Below, piece after piece: positions 1-9,471 of a DNA stretch of 64,000 bases; the first letter of the stretch is position 1; every line of letters starts with the position of its first letter. The position numbers and the translations under genes are program-made. Under the pieces are notes generated by a model. That model ran no database searches and was not told the DNA's origin. It saw only the letters and a list, made by a program, of their open reading frames with translations. The DNA is from Dyella ginsengisoli LA-4 (GTDB lineage Bacteria > Pseudomonadota > Gammaproteobacteria > Xanthomonadales > Rhodanobacteraceae), in NCBI RefSeq assembly GCF_000334915.1, contig NZ_AMSF01000005.1, forward strand, positions 59,054 through 123,053, in the 5' to 3' direction.

Positions 1-8
1 CCACCAGT

Positions 9-773
9 TCACGCGACCCCCGGGGCAACGATGCGCAGGCCGGCCTGTTCCAACGCGGCGCGCAGGGCGCGTGCGAAGGCCACCGCGTGGGCGCCGTCGC
101 CGTGCAGGCAGAGCGTGTCGGCCTCCAGCTGCACGGCCGTGCCGTCGACCGCGGTGACCACGCCGTCGACGGCCATGCGCAGCGCCTGAGCGGTGGCTTC
201 GGCGTCGTCGGTGATCACCGCATCGGCCTCGCGGCGCGGCTGCAGCGAACCGTCGGCGCGGTAGCGACGGTCGGCGAAGGCCTCGGAGACCACCGCCAGC
301 CCCGCCGCGCGCCCGGCATCGAGCAGGGCGGAGCCGGCCAGCCCGAACAGCCGCAACGACGGATCGAACGCGCGCACCGCATCGGCGATGGCGTCGGCCA
401 GGACACGGTCGCGGGCGGCCATGTTGTAGAGCGCGCCGTGCGGTTTCACGTGGGCGACGGCCGAGCCGGCGGCGCGGGCGAAGCCGTCGAGCGCACCGAG
501 CTGGTACAGCGTCATCGCGTGCACCTCGGCCGGCGTCACCGCCATCTCGCGGCGGCCGAAGCCCTGCAGGTCGGGCAGCGAGACGTGGGCGCCGATCGCC
601 ACGCCCCGCGCGGTCGCCTCGGCTACCGTGCGCTGCATGATCGTGGGATCGCCGGCGTGGAAGCCGCAGGCGACGTTGGCCGAGCTGACCAGGGCGAGCA
701 GGGCGCTGTCCTCGCCCATCCGCCAGGCGCCGAAGGATTCGCCGAGGTCGCAGTTGAGATCGATGCGTTTCAT
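9..773 (-). CDS. pxpA: 5-oxoprolinase subunit A (LamB/YcsF family)
   Basis: Subunit of the ATP-dependent 5-oxoprolinase PxpABC, which opens 5-oxoproline (pyroglutamate) to glutamate in the cytoplasm. The 254-residue protein has the usual YcsF length. It opens with the family signature DLNCDLGESFG and carries HVKPHGALYN in the middle. The ATG at 773 was chosen because it overlaps the stop of pxpC by four bases (ATGA), as expected for translational coupling. It is the last visible gene of the operon DLH-HIT-pxpB-pxpC-pxpA. The open frame continues upstream of this ATG inside pxpC, but that part is low-complexity and is not coding. Identification rests on the motifs and on the adjacent B and C subunits. 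Confidence 0.95.
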   Translation of the reverse strand: MKRIDLNCDLGESFGAWRMGEDSALLALVSSANVACGFHAGDPTIMQRTVAEATARGVAIGAHVSLPDLQGFGRREMAVTPAEVHAMTLYQLGALDGFARAAGSAVAHVKPHGALYNMAARDRVLADAIADAVRAFDPSLRLFGLAGSALLDAGRAAGLAVVSEAFADRRYRADGSLQPRREADAVITDDAEATAQALRMAVDGVVTAVDGTAVQLEADTLCLHGDGAHAVAFARALRAALEQAGLRIVAPGVA

Positions 774-1747
774 CGTTCCGATTCTCCCCGGTCGAGTACC
801 CGCTGCACCAGCCGGTGCAGCTCGCGCCCGCGCCGGTACTGGCGCTCCAGCGCCTCGTCCAGCGAGGTCGGGGCGAACTGCACGCGGTCGCCCGGCCGGC
901 GTTGTGCCAGCGTGGGAAGGTCCGCGGCCGCGACCTGGCCGATGCGCGGGTAGCCGCCGGTGACCGGTGCCTCGGCCAGCAGGGCGATCGGCTGGCCCGA
1001 CGGCGGCAGCTGCACGGTGCCCGGCAGCACGGCTTCGGACACCAGCTCCAGCGGCGCGGTCAGCGCCAGCGCCTCGCCCTCCAGCCGCGCGCCGGTGCGG
1101 TTGCTTGAACTGGCGAGGCGGAACGGCTGTCGATGCAGCCGCTCGCGGGATGCCGCATCGAGCCGGTCGGCATGGCTGCCCGGCAGCAGCGCCAGCGGAC
1201 CCATCGCGAAGTCGAACCAGGGCTGCGGATCGACGCCCCAGCGCCGGATCCGCGGGCGATCGATCGCGTCGATTCCGCGGGTCGGGTCCAGCGGCAGCGC
1301 GTCGCCGGCGGCCAGCGCGCGCCCGCCGAACGGTCCGAGCCGGGCATGCAGGTCCTCGCTGCGGCTGCCGAGCACGGCCGGCACGGCGAAGCCGCCGCGT
1401 ACCGCGAGGTAACTGCGGCAGCCCTGGCGCATGCCGCGCAGGCGCAGCACGCTCCCGGCCGGCAGGTCGACCGCGGTCCACGGCGGCAGCGGTTCATCGC
1501 CTGCGCGGGCGTCGATCGGCGCGCCGGTCAGGGCGATCCGCGCCGCGCGCTCGAAACGCAGGGTCGGCCCCTGCAGGGTGATCTCCAGCGCGGCCTCGCC
1601 GCCGGTGTTGCCGACCAGCGCGTTGGCCAGCTGCCACGCCGGACGGTCCGCCGCCCCGGCACGCCCGATACCGAGCGCCGCGTGGCCGGGGCGGCCGGCG
1701 TCCTGCAGCGTGGTCAGCAGGCCGGGGCGCAGCACCTGCACGCTCAT
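770..1747 (-). CDS. pxpC: 5-oxoprolinase subunit C (biotin-dependent carboxyltransferase family)
   Basis: Second large subunit of 5-oxoprolinase, a KipA / allophanate-hydrolase subunit 2-like protein of 325 residues. The N-terminus VLRPGLLTTLQDAGRPG and the internal GSRSEDL and SSNRTGARLEG blocks are characteristic, as is the PVTGGYPRIGQV block near the C-terminus. It overlaps pxpB upstream and pxpA downstream by four bases each, so the three subunits should be made together. Members of the family are often annotated as urea amidolyase-related or KipA. The adjacent pxpA favours the oxoprolinase reading. Confidence 0.94.
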   Translation of the reverse strand: MSVQVLRPGLLTTLQDAGRPGHAALGIGRAGAADRPAWQLANALVGNTGGEAALEITLQGPTLRFERAARIALTGAPIDARAGDEPLPPWTAVDLPAGSVLRLRGMRQGCRSYLAVRGGFAVPAVLGSRSEDLHARLGPFGGRALAAGDALPLDPTRGIDAIDRPRIRRWGVDPQPWFDFAMGPLALLPGSHADRLDAASRERLHRQPFRLASSSNRTGARLEGEALALTAPLELVSEAVLPGTVQLPPSGQPIALLAEAPVTGGYPRIGQVAAADLPTLAQRRPGDRVQFAPTSLDEALERQYRRGRELHRLVQRVLDRGESER

Positions 1748-2448
1748 CGCCAAGCCTCCGTCCGCAGCGCATCGAAGCGCGCGGCGTCGATCGGCGCGAA
1801 GCGCACGCGGTCGCCCGGGCGCAGCGCGGTCGGTTCGTCCGCGGCCGGGTCGAACAACCGCAGCGGCGTGCGTCCGATCAGCTGCCAGCCGCCGGGCAGG
1901 GTGTCGGGATAGATGCCGGTCTGTGCGCCGCCGATCGCCACGCTGCCGGCCGGCACGCGGGTGCGCGGATCGGCCCGGCGCGGCACCGCCAGCACCGGAT
2001 CCAGGCCGAGCAGATAGGGAAAACCCGGCGCGAAGCCGAGCATCGCCACGCGGTAGTGGCCGGCCGCGTGACGGGCGACGACTTCGTCGGCCCCCAGCCC
2101 GGTCAGCCGGGCGACCTCGTCGAGATCGGGGCCGGCGTCGCCGCCATAGCAGACCGGCACCGTAACCTCGCGCGGCACCGGCGACGCCGCGTCCGGCGAG
2201 GCCAGTGCGGCCATCGCGGCCTCGCGCACGGCTTGATGCGGCGCGGGTCCGTCCGGTGTTCGCCAGGCCTCGGCGTCGAAACGCAGCAGCACGCTGGCGT
2301 AGGCGGGTACGCATTCCACGCCGGGCAGGGCGCGTGCGAGCACCGCGGTCGCGGCCAGCACGCGGTCACTGGTGTCCGGGGCGATGCCCTCGCCGACGTG
2401 CAGCAGCAGCGCGTCCTCGGCCAGGGGTTCGCAGCGGATCGGCGCCAT
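1744..2448 (-). CDS. pxpB: 5-oxoprolinase subunit B (KipI family)
   Basis: KipI/allophanate-hydrolase subunit 1-like protein of 234 residues. Recognisable blocks are GFAPGFPYLLGLD and PRTRVPAGSVAIGG, followed by GIYPDTLPGGWQLIGRTP, a signature of this family. With PxpC it forms the ATP-using part of 5-oxoprolinase. The ATG at 2448 starts the protein right before its conserved N-terminal strand. A longer in-frame start exists upstream, but it would run into the HIT gene. The stop overlaps the pxpC start by four bases. KipI of Bacillus inhibits a sporulation kinase, a role not expected here. Confidence 0.94.
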   Translation of the reverse strand: MAPIRCEPLAEDALLLHVGEGIAPDTSDRVLAATAVLARALPGVECVPAYASVLLRFDAEAWRTPDGPAPHQAVREAAMAALASPDAASPVPREVTVPVCYGGDAGPDLDEVARLTGLGADEVVARHAAGHYRVAMLGFAPGFPYLLGLDPVLAVPRRADPRTRVPAGSVAIGGAQTGIYPDTLPGGWQLIGRTPLRLFDPAADEPTALRPGDRVRFAPIDAARFDALRTEAWR

Positions 2449-2455
2449 CGACGGC

Positions 2456-2878
2456 TCAGCCCGCCGCGGCGGCGAGCCGGTCGTGCAGCGCGGCGACCAG
2501 GCGCTCGCGGACGGGCGCGGCATACGGTTCGGCGACGCCGCTGCCCCACACCGGACCGGGCCAGGCGGCGTCGCCCTCGCGACGGGCGACCACGTGCACA
2601 TGCAGCTGGCGCACGATGTTGCCCAGCGCGCCGAGGTTGAGCTTGTCGCAGGGCGCCACCGCGCGCAGCGCGTCGCTGACCAGGCCGATCTCGCGCCACA
2701 GGCGCTCCCGCTCGATCTCGTCCAGCTCGTGGATCTCGCTCATCGCCGCCCGCCGCGGCACCAGCAGCAGCCAGGCGAAGCGGGCGTCGTTCATCAGCCG
2801 CACGCTGCACAACGGCAGCTCGATCACCGGCACCGAGTCGCCGGCCAGGCGGGGATCCAGCGTGAACTCCGTGCTCAT
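2456..2878 (-). CDS. HIT family protein
   Basis: A 140-residue histidine-triad protein, probably a nucleotide hydrolase or transferase acting on (di)nucleoside polyphosphates. The active-site stretch reads QLHVHVVAR with histidines at about 93 and 95. The first histidine of the classical triad is Gln here, which I recall in a subgroup of bacterial HIT proteins, so the active His-x-His is kept. The start at 2878 overlaps the stop of the upstream dienelactone hydrolase by four bases, and the gene ends seven bases before pxpB, so it belongs to the same operon. Its substrate cannot be read from the sequence. Confidence 0.9.
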   Translation of the reverse strand: MSTEFTLDPRLAGDSVPVIELPLCSVRLMNDARFAWLLLVPRRAAMSEIHELDEIERERLWREIGLVSDALRAVAPCDKLNLGALGNIVRQLHVHVVARREGDAAWPGPVWGSGVAEPYAAPVRERLVAALHDRLAAAAG

Positions 2879-3549
2879 GCCGCACCGCCCAGTGCATGGG
2901 CGAAGAAATCCAGCGTGCGCTGCCAGGCCAGCGCCGCGCTGGCGTTGTCGTAGGCGTTCGGATCCACGTCGCGGTTGAAGGCGTGTCCGGCCGGGTAGGT
3001 GTAGACCGGCATCTGCGGCAGCTTTTCGCGGTGTTGCTGCACCGTCTCCGGCGGGATCGAGGGGTCGCGTTCGCCGAAGTGGAAGATCACCGGCGCCTTC
3101 GGCGTGTCGTCCAGATACGCCGGGTTGCGCGCGCCGTAATAGCTCACCGCCGGCAGGCCCAGCCGCTGCGCCGAGCGCAGCGCGACCGTGCCGCCCCAGC
3201 AGAAGCCGACCACGCCGATGCGGCCGGCCGAGGCGATCGCCTCGGCCGCGCTGGCCACGTCGTCCACCGCCAGCTCGATGCCAACCTCGGACACCAGCGT
3301 GCGGCCGCGGGTGAAGCCGGCTTCGTCGTAGTCCAGTTCCACGCCGCTCTCGACGTGGTCGAAGAAGCACGGCGCGACCGCGGTGTAGCCGGCCGCGGCG
3401 AAGCGGTCGGTGACGGCACGCATGTGCGCGTTCACGCCGAAGATCTCCTGCACCACCACGATGCCGCCGCGGGGCTTTCCCGTCGGCTGGGCGAGGTAGG
3501 CGCCGATGCAATGCAGGCGGGTCGTATTGAGGCTGATCGACTGACCCAT
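2875..3549 (-). CDS. dienelactone hydrolase family protein (copy 1)
   Basis: Alpha/beta-hydrolase of the dienelactone hydrolase family, 224 residues, cytoplasmic. The Cys-Asp-His triad is complete: Cys117 in GFCWGG, Asp162 in GERDPS and His189 in AGHAFNRD. Such enzymes open lactone rings or cleave esters. The true substrate is unknown, because no aromatic-degradation genes are nearby. It is the first gene of the HIT-pxpBCA run and is separated by 77 bases from a second, clearly related copy upstream (3627-4283). The two share the EIFGVNAH and GFCWGG blocks, so they look like an old tandem duplication. Confidence 0.92.
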   Translation of the reverse strand: MGQSISLNTTRLHCIGAYLAQPTGKPRGGIVVVQEIFGVNAHMRAVTDRFAAAGYTAVAPCFFDHVESGVELDYDEAGFTRGRTLVSEVGIELAVDDVASAAEAIASAGRIGVVGFCWGGTVALRSAQRLGLPAVSYYGARNPAYLDDTPKAPVIFHFGERDPSIPPETVQQHREKLPQMPVYTYPAGHAFNRDVDPNAYDNASAALAWQRTLDFFAHALGGAA

Positions 3550-3626
3550 CTTGCGGTCCCCCGGTGTGGCTCGGAAACGGGAAGTCTAGTCCGCTTCGCG
3601 CTGCGGAGCCGATCGTGGGATCCTGA

Positions 3627-4283
3627 TCAGCCGACGTGCTCGGCGAGGAACGCCAGCGTGCGCTGCCAGGCCATGGCGGCACTGGCGGCGTCGTAAGCGC
3701 CACGCTGGTCGCAGTTGAAGCCGTGGTCCGCCTCGTATTCGTACACCGCGGCGTCCGGATTGGCGGCAGCTACCGCGGCACGGTCGGCCGCGGTGATGTG
3801 GGTGTCCTTCAGCCCGTAGTGGAAGATCAGCGGAGCCCTGGCCGGCCTGTCGACCAGCTGGGCGTTGCTGCCGCCGTAGTAGCTCGCGCCGGGCAGGCCC
3901 AGCTCGATGGCGGCGGCATAGGCGACCGAACCACCCCAGCAGAAGCCGATGGTGCCGACCTTGCCGGCGCCGGCCACGCGCCTGGCAGCGGCGGCCACGT
4001 CCTGCACGGCACGTTCGAGGCTGACCCGGGCCTTCAGAGCCACGCCCTCGCGCATGCCGTCGGCGTCGTAGCCCAGCTCCACGCCGGGCTTTGCCGAGTC
4101 GAACAGCGCTGGCGCGATCGCCAGATAGCCGGCGGCGGCGATCCGGTCCGTGACTTCGCGGATGTGCGCGTTCACGCCGAAAATTTCCTGGATCACCACG
4201 ACGCCACCGCGTGGCGTGCCGGCCGGTTCGGCGAGGTAGGCGCCGATCGGTGTGGCGCTCGGCAGTTCGATCATCCGACCCAT
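3627..4283 (-). CDS. dienelactone hydrolase family protein (copy 2)
   Basis: Paralogue of the preceding hydrolase, 218 residues, with the same triad: Cys115 in GFCWGG, Asp160 in GLKDTH and His187 in ADHGFN. The ATG at 4283 begins MGRMIELP and aligns with the start of copy 1 (MGQSISL). An in-frame ATG at 4343 would add 20 residues with no counterpart in copy 1, so it was not used. It is probably the promoter-proximal gene of the minus-strand operon and faces rimO divergently across about 135 bases. The substrate is unknown. Confidence 0.92.
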   Translation of the reverse strand: MGRMIELPSATPIGAYLAEPAGTPRGGVVVIQEIFGVNAHIREVTDRIAAAGYLAIAPALFDSAKPGVELGYDADGMREGVALKARVSLERAVQDVAAAARRVAGAGKVGTIGFCWGGSVAYAAAIELGLPGASYYGGSNAQLVDRPARAPLIFHYGLKDTHITAADRAAVAAANPDAAVYEYEADHGFNCDQRGAYDAASAAMAWQRTLAFLAEHVG

Positions 4284-4419
4284 GGGGTCTCCTTCGATGG
4301 CGGGGGGAAGCGGCAGAAGGTTAATACCTGTCGCGTCAGGCATGCGTGCAGGATACGTTTTCGGAGGCGCGGGACGGCCGTCGCGTTACAATGGCAGGCT
4401 GCCCCACCCGGTAACCCTC

Positions 4420-5763
4420 ATGTCCGCCCAGTCCACCTCCCAGAAGATCGGTTTTGTCAGCCTCGGTTGCCCCAAGGCGCTGGTCGATTCCGAGCGCATC
4501 CTCACCCAGCTCAAGGTCGAGGGTTACGAGATCGTGCCCAGCTACGACGCGGCCGACGCGGTGGTGGTGAACACCTGCGGCTTCATCGACGCGGCGGTGC
4601 AGGAGTCGCTGGACGCGATCGGCGAGGCGCTGCACGAGAACGGCAAGGTGATCGTCACCGGCTGCCTGGGCAAGCGCGAGGAACTGATCCGCGAGGCTTA
4701 TCCGGACGTGTTGTCGATCAGCGGTCCGCAGGACTACGCCAGCGTGATGAGCGCGGTGCACACGGCGCTGCCGCCCGCGCGCAACAAGTTCCTGGACCTG
4801 GTGCCGGATACCGGCATCAAGCTCACCCCGAAGCACTACGCGTATCTCAAGATTTCCGAAGGCTGCAATCACCGCTGCAGCTTCTGCATCATCCCCTCGA
4901 TGCGCGGCGACCTGGTCTCGCGGCCGGTCGACGAGGTGCTGCGCGAGGCCGAGAGGCTGGTCAAGGGCGGCGTGAAGGAGCTGCTGGTGATCTCGCAGGA
5001 CACCAGCGCCTACGGCGTCGACGTGAAGTACGCCGAGCACCTGTGGCGCGACAAGAGCTACCGTACGCGGATGACCGAGCTGTGCGAGGGCCTGTCCGAG
5101 CTCGGCGTGTGGACGCGCCTGCACTACGTCTACCCGTACCCGCACGTGGACGAGCTGATGCCGCTGATGGCGGCGGGCAAGATCCTTCCCTACCTGGACA
5201 TCCCGTTCCAGCACGCCAGCCCGCGCATCCTCAAGCTGATGAAGCGTCCGGGCAACATCGACAAGACGCTGGAGCGGGTGAAGAACTGGCGCAAGGCGGT
5301 GCCGGACCTCACCATCCGCAGCACCTTCATCGTCGGCTTCCCCGGCGAGACCGACGCCGAGTTCGAGGAGCTGCTGGACTTCCTGCGCGAGGCCGAGCTG
5401 GACCGCGTCGGTGCCTTCACCTATTCGCCGGTGGACGGTGCCCGTGCCAACGAGCTGCCCGACCCGGTCTCCGAGGAGCTGAAGGAAGATCGCCTGGAGC
5501 AGTTCATGGCGGTGCAGGCGGAGATCTCCGCCGCCAAGCTGCAGCGCAAGGTCGGCCGCACCATCCAGGTGCTGGTCGACGAGGCGAACGAGGCCGGTGC
5601 GGTGGCGCGCTCGGCGGCCGATGCGCCGGAGATCGACGGCACCGTGCTGATCGCCGACGGCCAGCAGCTCAAGCCCGGCCAGTTCGTGCAGGTGGTGGTG
5701 GAGTCGGCCAGCGAGCACGACCTGCACGCGCGCCTGGCGCAACCCGTGCTGCCGGTGGTGTGA
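4420..5763 (+). CDS. rimO: ribosomal protein S12 methylthiotransferase RimO
   Basis: Radical-SAM enzyme that adds a methylthio group to the conserved Asp of ribosomal protein S12. Its 447 residues match the family length. The N-terminal UPF0004 domain carries the auxiliary-cluster cysteines C17 (LGCPK), C53 (NTCGF) and C82 (TGCLGK). The radical-SAM cluster cysteines are C149, C153 and C156 in the CNHRCSFC motif. A C-terminal TRAM domain ends in ...QPVLPVV. The start at 4420 gives the canonical [17 protein letters not shown] opening, and the frame upstream has no homology. Its stop overlaps the GTG start of the next gene. Confidence 0.97.
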   Translation: MSAQSTSQKIGFVSLGCPKALVDSERILTQLKVEGYEIVPSYDAADAVVVNTCGFIDAAVQESLDAIGEALHENGKVIVTGCLGKREELIREAYPDVLSISGPQDYASVMSAVHTALPPARNKFLDLVPDTGIKLTPKHYAYLKISEGCNHRCSFCIIPSMRGDLVSRPVDEVLREAERLVKGGVKELLVISQDTSAYGVDVKYAEHLWRDKSYRTRMTELCEGLSELGVWTRLHYVYPYPHVDELMPLMAAGKILPYLDIPFQHASPRILKLMKRPGNIDKTLERVKNWRKAVPDLTIRSTFIVGFPGETDAEFEELLDFLREAELDRVGAFTYSPVDGARANELPDPVSEELKEDRLEQFMAVQAEISAAKLQRKVGRTIQVLVDEANEAGAVARSAADAPEIDGTVLIADGQQLKPGQFVQVVVESASEHDLHARLAQPVLPVV

Positions 5764-6635
5764 AGCGGCAGCGCTACGTCGCCCCGGCGCGCGAGGCGGT
5801 CGACCCGGCCGTGTTCGCGGTACCACCGCTGGCGGCGTGGGCCGAGTTCACCACGTTGTTGCGCGGGCCTGACTGGCCCGCCGTGGATGCACTGAATGCG
5901 CAACTTAGCGGCGCGTCGCTGCCGCGCTTCGCGGCGCAGGACCGCGCCCTGCTCGACGACGGCCTGCATTACGAGCAGCGCATTGCCGAACGCGGCATCG
6001 TCGCCACCCGCGAGCGCAACTGGCACGACCTGTTCAACGCGCTGGTGTGGCTGCGCTACCCGCGGCTCAAGCAGGCGCTGAATCAGCGCCAGGTCGAGGA
6101 AATCGCCCGCATGGGGCCGCGCGAGCGCTCGCGGCCGCAATGCGCGATGACCCATTTCGACGAGGCCGGGGTGATCGTGCGCGTGACCGATCCCGCGTTG
6201 CTGGCGCTTTGGGACGCACACGACTGGCACGGCCTGTTCTGGCGCGAGCGCGCCGCCTGGAGGGACGGGCGCATCGACGCTGCCGTGTTCGGCCATGCCC
6301 TGCTGGAGCACGCCCTCACGCCCGGCAAGCTGCTGGTTGGCAAGGCGTTGGTGGTGGCGGCCGATGCGGATGCGCCGTGGGCGCCGATCGTTGCCGACCT
6401 GGCCGCGGGCGTCGTGCGCGCCGACCTGCTGCTCGATCCGCTGGAGCTGCGTCCGCTGCCGCTCTCGGGCATCCCGGGTTGGCATCCGCACAACGGCGAC
6501 GAGACCTTTCATCGCAGCACGCCCTGCTACCAGCCGCGGCGCGAAGGCCGTGGTTATCCGCCACCGCGGATGCTTCCGGATATGGCCGGACCGATGGGAG
6601 CGCGGGCTCGTCCAGGGACGGGCGTATCGGCCTAG
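5760..6635 (+). CDS. DUF3025 domain-containing protein
   Basis: Conserved protein of unknown function, 291 residues, with no signal peptide or membrane segment. It matches the DUF3025 family by blocks such as [22 protein letters not shown] and [12 protein letters not shown] near the end. The GTG start at 5760 was chosen because it overlaps the rimO stop (GTGA), giving the expected coupling. The stop overlaps the convergent membrane-protein gene by four bases (CTAG). A decayed piece of a second copy of this family lies at about 9.0-9.2 kb. No function can be given beyond the family name. Confidence 0.88.
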   Translation: MKRQRYVAPAREAVDPAVFAVPPLAAWAEFTTLLRGPDWPAVDALNAQLSGASLPRFAAQDRALLDDGLHYEQRIAERGIVATRERNWHDLFNALVWLRYPRLKQALNQRQVEEIARMGPRERSRPQCAMTHFDEAGVIVRVTDPALLALWDAHDWHGLFWRERAAWRDGRIDAAVFGHALLEHALTPGKLLVGKALVVAADADAPWAPIVADLAAGVVRADLLLDPLELRPLPLSGIPGWHPHNGDETFHRSTPCYQPRREGRGYPPPRMLPDMAGPMGARARPGTGVSA

Positions 6636-6916
6636 AGCTGGAACAGCGCGACCGGAAGGATCGCCACGCTCGCCGCGAGCACCTGCAGCCCCAGCACGCC
6701 CAGGCCGCGGGCCGGCGCCTTCGGCATCCAGCGGAAGGCGAAATACGCCACGAAGGGCAACTGGCCGACGATCAGCAACTGGAACAGGTGGGCGGCGGCG
6801 CCCTCGTCCGGCTGGCGTACCGGTCCGGACAGGGCCAGGTAACCGAGCACGATGGCCAGTGCGGCCAGCGACATGAGCAGTGGCGCGATGGCACTGATGT
6901 GACGAATGGTTTTCAT
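6632..6916 (-). CDS. small integral membrane protein, function unknown
   Basis: A 94-residue hydrophobic protein with three likely membrane helices: about residues 9-28, 43-62 and 71-92. No family is recognised. The ATG at 6916 (MKTIRHIS) was preferred over a longer in-frame start at 6973, whose extra 19 residues are basic and low-complexity. It converges on the DUF3025 gene with a four-base overlap. It could share a transcript with the peroxiredoxin gene upstream on the same strand, from which it is separated by about 107 bases. Confidence 0.7.
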   Translation of the reverse strand: MKTIRHISAIAPLLMSLAALAIVLGYLALSGPVRQPDEGAAAHLFQLLIVGQLPFVAYFAFRWMPKAPARGLGVLGLQVLAASVAILPVALFQL

Positions 6917-7023
6917 CGACGTACCCCGATCAAGGCTTTGGTGGATTGTGCGCCGCGGAGCATGCCGGGCCAAGCGGCGCGCACGATGCCTTCATCTGTC
7001 GCAGGTGAGCCGCCGGCATGGCA

Positions 7024-7662
7024 TCACGGGTGCTCGTCCTGTTCCTGCCGGGCGATCGCCTTTGCCGCGGCCAGGACGACCGAGGCCGGAATGCGCACGC
7101 GGTAGTCGGGGTGCGAGTACGAGAACTGCAGCTCGCCATGGCCGTCGACGATGAACACCGAAGGTACCGGCAGCACCGGCTGTGCCTCGCCGGTCGACGC
7201 CTTCAGGTCGATGCCGTAGCCCTGGTACTGCGCCAGCCGCTTCGCGTCGACCCGGTAGCCGATGCCGAAGGCCTTCATCGCGTTGGCCGGGCTGTCCGAC
7301 AGCAGGGTATAGCCGAGCTTGTCCTTGCCCAGGGTCTTGCGCAGCTCTTCCGGGCGGTCCGGGCTGATCGCGAGGATGCGGTAGCCCAGTGCCTCGACAT
7401 CCTTCTGGATCAGCCGCAGCCGGCTCAGCTGCAGGTTGCAGTACGGGCACCAGCCGCCGCGGTAGAACACCAGGATCGCCGGCTTGCCGGCGACCTGCTC
7501 CTTCAGCGTGGTGGGCTGGCCGTCCAGCGTGCGCAGCGGCACTTGCGGCAGCCTGGAGCCGAGCAGGATCGGGTGGACCTGCTCGGGGGCGTTGGCCAGC
7601 TCACCGGCGGTGGCGGAGGCGGTACCCAGCAAAAGGGCGGCAGACAGGAGGAACCGGAGCAT
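7024..7662 (-). CDS. exported peroxiredoxin-like protein (AhpC/TSA, thioredoxin fold)
   Basis: A 212-residue thioredoxin-fold protein with a cleavable signal peptide (about residues 1-19, ending SATA), so it is predicted to be periplasmic. The redox motif is WCPYC with Cys72 and Cys75, in the context VFYRGGWCPYCNLQL typical of the peroxiredoxin-like branch of the AhpC/TSA family. A role in peroxide reduction or thiol redox control in the envelope follows from the family and is not shown by the sequence. The protein is encoded alone, with no partner reductase beside it. Confidence 0.88.
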   Translation of the reverse strand: MLRFLLSAALLLGTASATAGELANAPEQVHPILLGSRLPQVPLRTLDGQPTTLKEQVAGKPAILVFYRGGWCPYCNLQLSRLRLIQKDVEALGYRILAISPDRPEELRKTLGKDKLGYTLLSDSPANAMKAFGIGYRVDAKRLAQYQGYGIDLKASTGEAQPVLPVPSVFIVDGHGELQFSYSHPDYRVRIPASVVLAAAKAIARQEQDEHP

Positions 7663-7818
7663 GAGCGCTTTCCATCGGGGAACGTACCGCCCATTCGCCG
7701 GACGACGCCCGTTGGATACGCCGGATGGCCGCGGGAGTGCGAACCGCTTGAGCAGGCCGCCGCCCGGAGAGCGGGAACGGGCCGCAGCCCGCCCCCGCTC
7801 CGCATGACGACAGCGCGA

Positions 7819-8811
7819 CTACTGGGCGACCAGCTCGACCCGCCGGTTCTGCGCGCGCCCGGCATCGGTAGCGTTGCTGGCCACCGGCGCCCACGAGGCG
7901 ACACCTTCGGCGGCCATGCGGTTGGCGGCGATGTGATAGCCCGTGGCCAGGGCCTGCACCACGGCCTGCGCACGCTGCTGCGACAGCGCCAGGTTGTGCG
8001 CTGCGGACCCGGTATCGTCGGTATGGCCGACGATGTAGACCTTGAGCGCGGGATGGCCAGTCAGCAGCTTGGCCATCTCGTCCAGCGTGGCCTTCGACGA
8101 GGGATCGATCGTGGCGCTGTCGTTGGCGAAGTGCAGGCCGTACAGGGCGACATGGCCCGCGCTGGCCAGGTCTTCGCCCATCGCCTTGGCATCGACGGTG
8201 ACCTCACCGCTGGCCATCGGCTTGTGCTCGCAGATCTCCAGGAAGATGCCGGGCAGCTGGTTGTCGTCCTTGGCGACCAGCAGCACCAGATCGACGTCTC
8301 CCCGGGGGCGCGAGAGGTGGGCGGTCAGCTCGTTGATGTTGTCGTTGGCCGGCTCCATCGTGTCGATCGCCAGGGTCGGCTCGTCATAGGCCAGCTGTTC
8401 CCGCACCGGGTCGAACACGGCGTCGGCGAAGTGGTAGCCGTCGCCGCAGGTGGCGTCACCTTCGCAGCTGAAGCGGGTGGTGAATCCAGCCGAAGCCAGC
8501 GCCGCCTGGAAATTGCGGAAGATTTCCAGTGCGCTCTTGTTGAGCGGAGCGACGTAGGCGATGCGCGTGATGCGTCCCTCGACCGATGCGGATTGCGTCA
8601 GCTTGTCGTCGACGACCTTGCCCAGAGGGAGCAGCATCCGATCATAGTCGACCTGCTGGTAGCCGATGATTACCGAGCCGGCGAAGCGCGATACCAGGGG
8701 ATGGTCATGGCTGTTCGAACTGTCGTGCGCCGGGAAGTCGTGCGGAGTGGCGAGGGCGGTGCCGGTGATGGCCCATGCGGCCAGGCAGGCGAGCAGGCGA
8801 AACGGTTTCAC
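7819..8811 (-). CDS. OmpA family protein with N-terminal DUF4892-like region
   Basis: A 330-residue exported protein. A GTG start at 8811 places a clean signal peptide (VKPFRLLACLAAWAITGTALA) at the N-terminus; a longer in-frame start would put 40 polar residues ahead of it. The middle region (RITRIAYVAPLNKSALEIFRNF) resembles DUF4892. The last 115 residues form an OmpA-like peptidoglycan-binding domain with the blocks VYIVGHTDDTGS and LSQQRAQAV and a closing NRRVEL. It is probably anchored to the cell wall from the periplasm or outer membrane. Two cysteines in the middle (CEGDATC) may form a disulfide. Confidence 0.85.
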   Translation of the reverse strand: MKPFRLLACLAAWAITGTALATPHDFPAHDSSNSHDHPLVSRFAGSVIIGYQQVDYDRMLLPLGKVVDDKLTQSASVEGRITRIAYVAPLNKSALEIFRNFQAALASAGFTTRFSCEGDATCGDGYHFADAVFDPVREQLAYDEPTLAIDTMEPANDNINELTAHLSRPRGDVDLVLLVAKDDNQLPGIFLEICEHKPMASGEVTVDAKAMGEDLASAGHVALYGLHFANDSATIDPSSKATLDEMAKLLTGHPALKVYIVGHTDDTGSAAHNLALSQQRAQAVVQALATGYHIAANRMAAEGVASWAPVASNATDAGRAQNRRVELVAQ

Positions 8812-9471
8812 GTGTGCGGATCCTTGCGGGTGTGATGGAACGAAGGGGGATTGGCCAGTCCGTGCGGCTCGTTCCGTTGCCGCATGGGGAATTCGGTCGT
8901 CCGGGTGACTTTTGTCGCTCACTGCGACCACGGCGAGGTGGGCTTCGCCGTCCGGACGCCGGCCGGAAGTTTATCGTCCGCGCTTTTTCCTGGCACCGCG
9001 CGGCATGAGCGAGCTGCCGGTCGGCAAGGCGTTGGCGCTGGCAGCCGGCGTGGCCGCGCCGTGGGCCGGGATGGTCGTCGACCTGGTCCCGCGCATCGCC
9101 GCCAGCGGGTTGGCGATGGATTCGCTGGAACTGGGTTCGCTGCCGCTGCCAGGCATCCCTGGCAGGCAGCCGTGCAACGCTGGGGAAGCGCTCCACTGCC
9201 AAACATCGTGCCACTCGTCGTCGCTATCCGCCGATGTGATTCCTGTGCCCAGACTGCAGGGCTTCCCAGCGACGTCCAAGATGTTTCCGGGCACGAACGA
9301 AGCATGTATCCGGGAACGTGGGATATGCGTGTTCCGAATCCACGATCATTGCCCGGGCTGCGGTCCGCATGATGGTTGCAGCAAGCTGGATGCCGGGCCC
9401 CGCTTCTGTTCGCGTCGGCCATGTGGCGGCTGGTAGCATCGGCGCCCCTCTTGTCACTGGCGAAAACCACC
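8812..9471. other. 660-base gap between OmpA gene and sulfotransferase gene
   Basis: No intact gene is visible here. The stretch holds a decayed DUF3025 fragment (about 9005-9216). The remainder, especially 9216-9440, has broken reading frames and more mixed base use than its neighbours, so it looks like residual or imported sequence. Promoters for the two flanking divergent genes must lie here, but I could not assign them. Confidence 0.6.
9005..9216 (+). pseudogene. remnant of a second DUF3025 gene (C-terminal part only)
   Basis: Translating this strand from 9005 gives LPVGKALALAAG..APWAGMVVDL..., then DSLELGSLPLPGIPGRQP. This aligns along its length with the C-terminal part of the intact DUF3025 protein at 5760-6635 ([22 protein letters not shown], then [18 protein letters not shown]). 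After about 9216 the similarity stops, and nothing of the N-terminal two thirds is found upstream. It is best read as a truncated, decaying duplicate. A working short protein is unlikely, because the conserved family N-terminus is gone. Confidence 0.75.
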
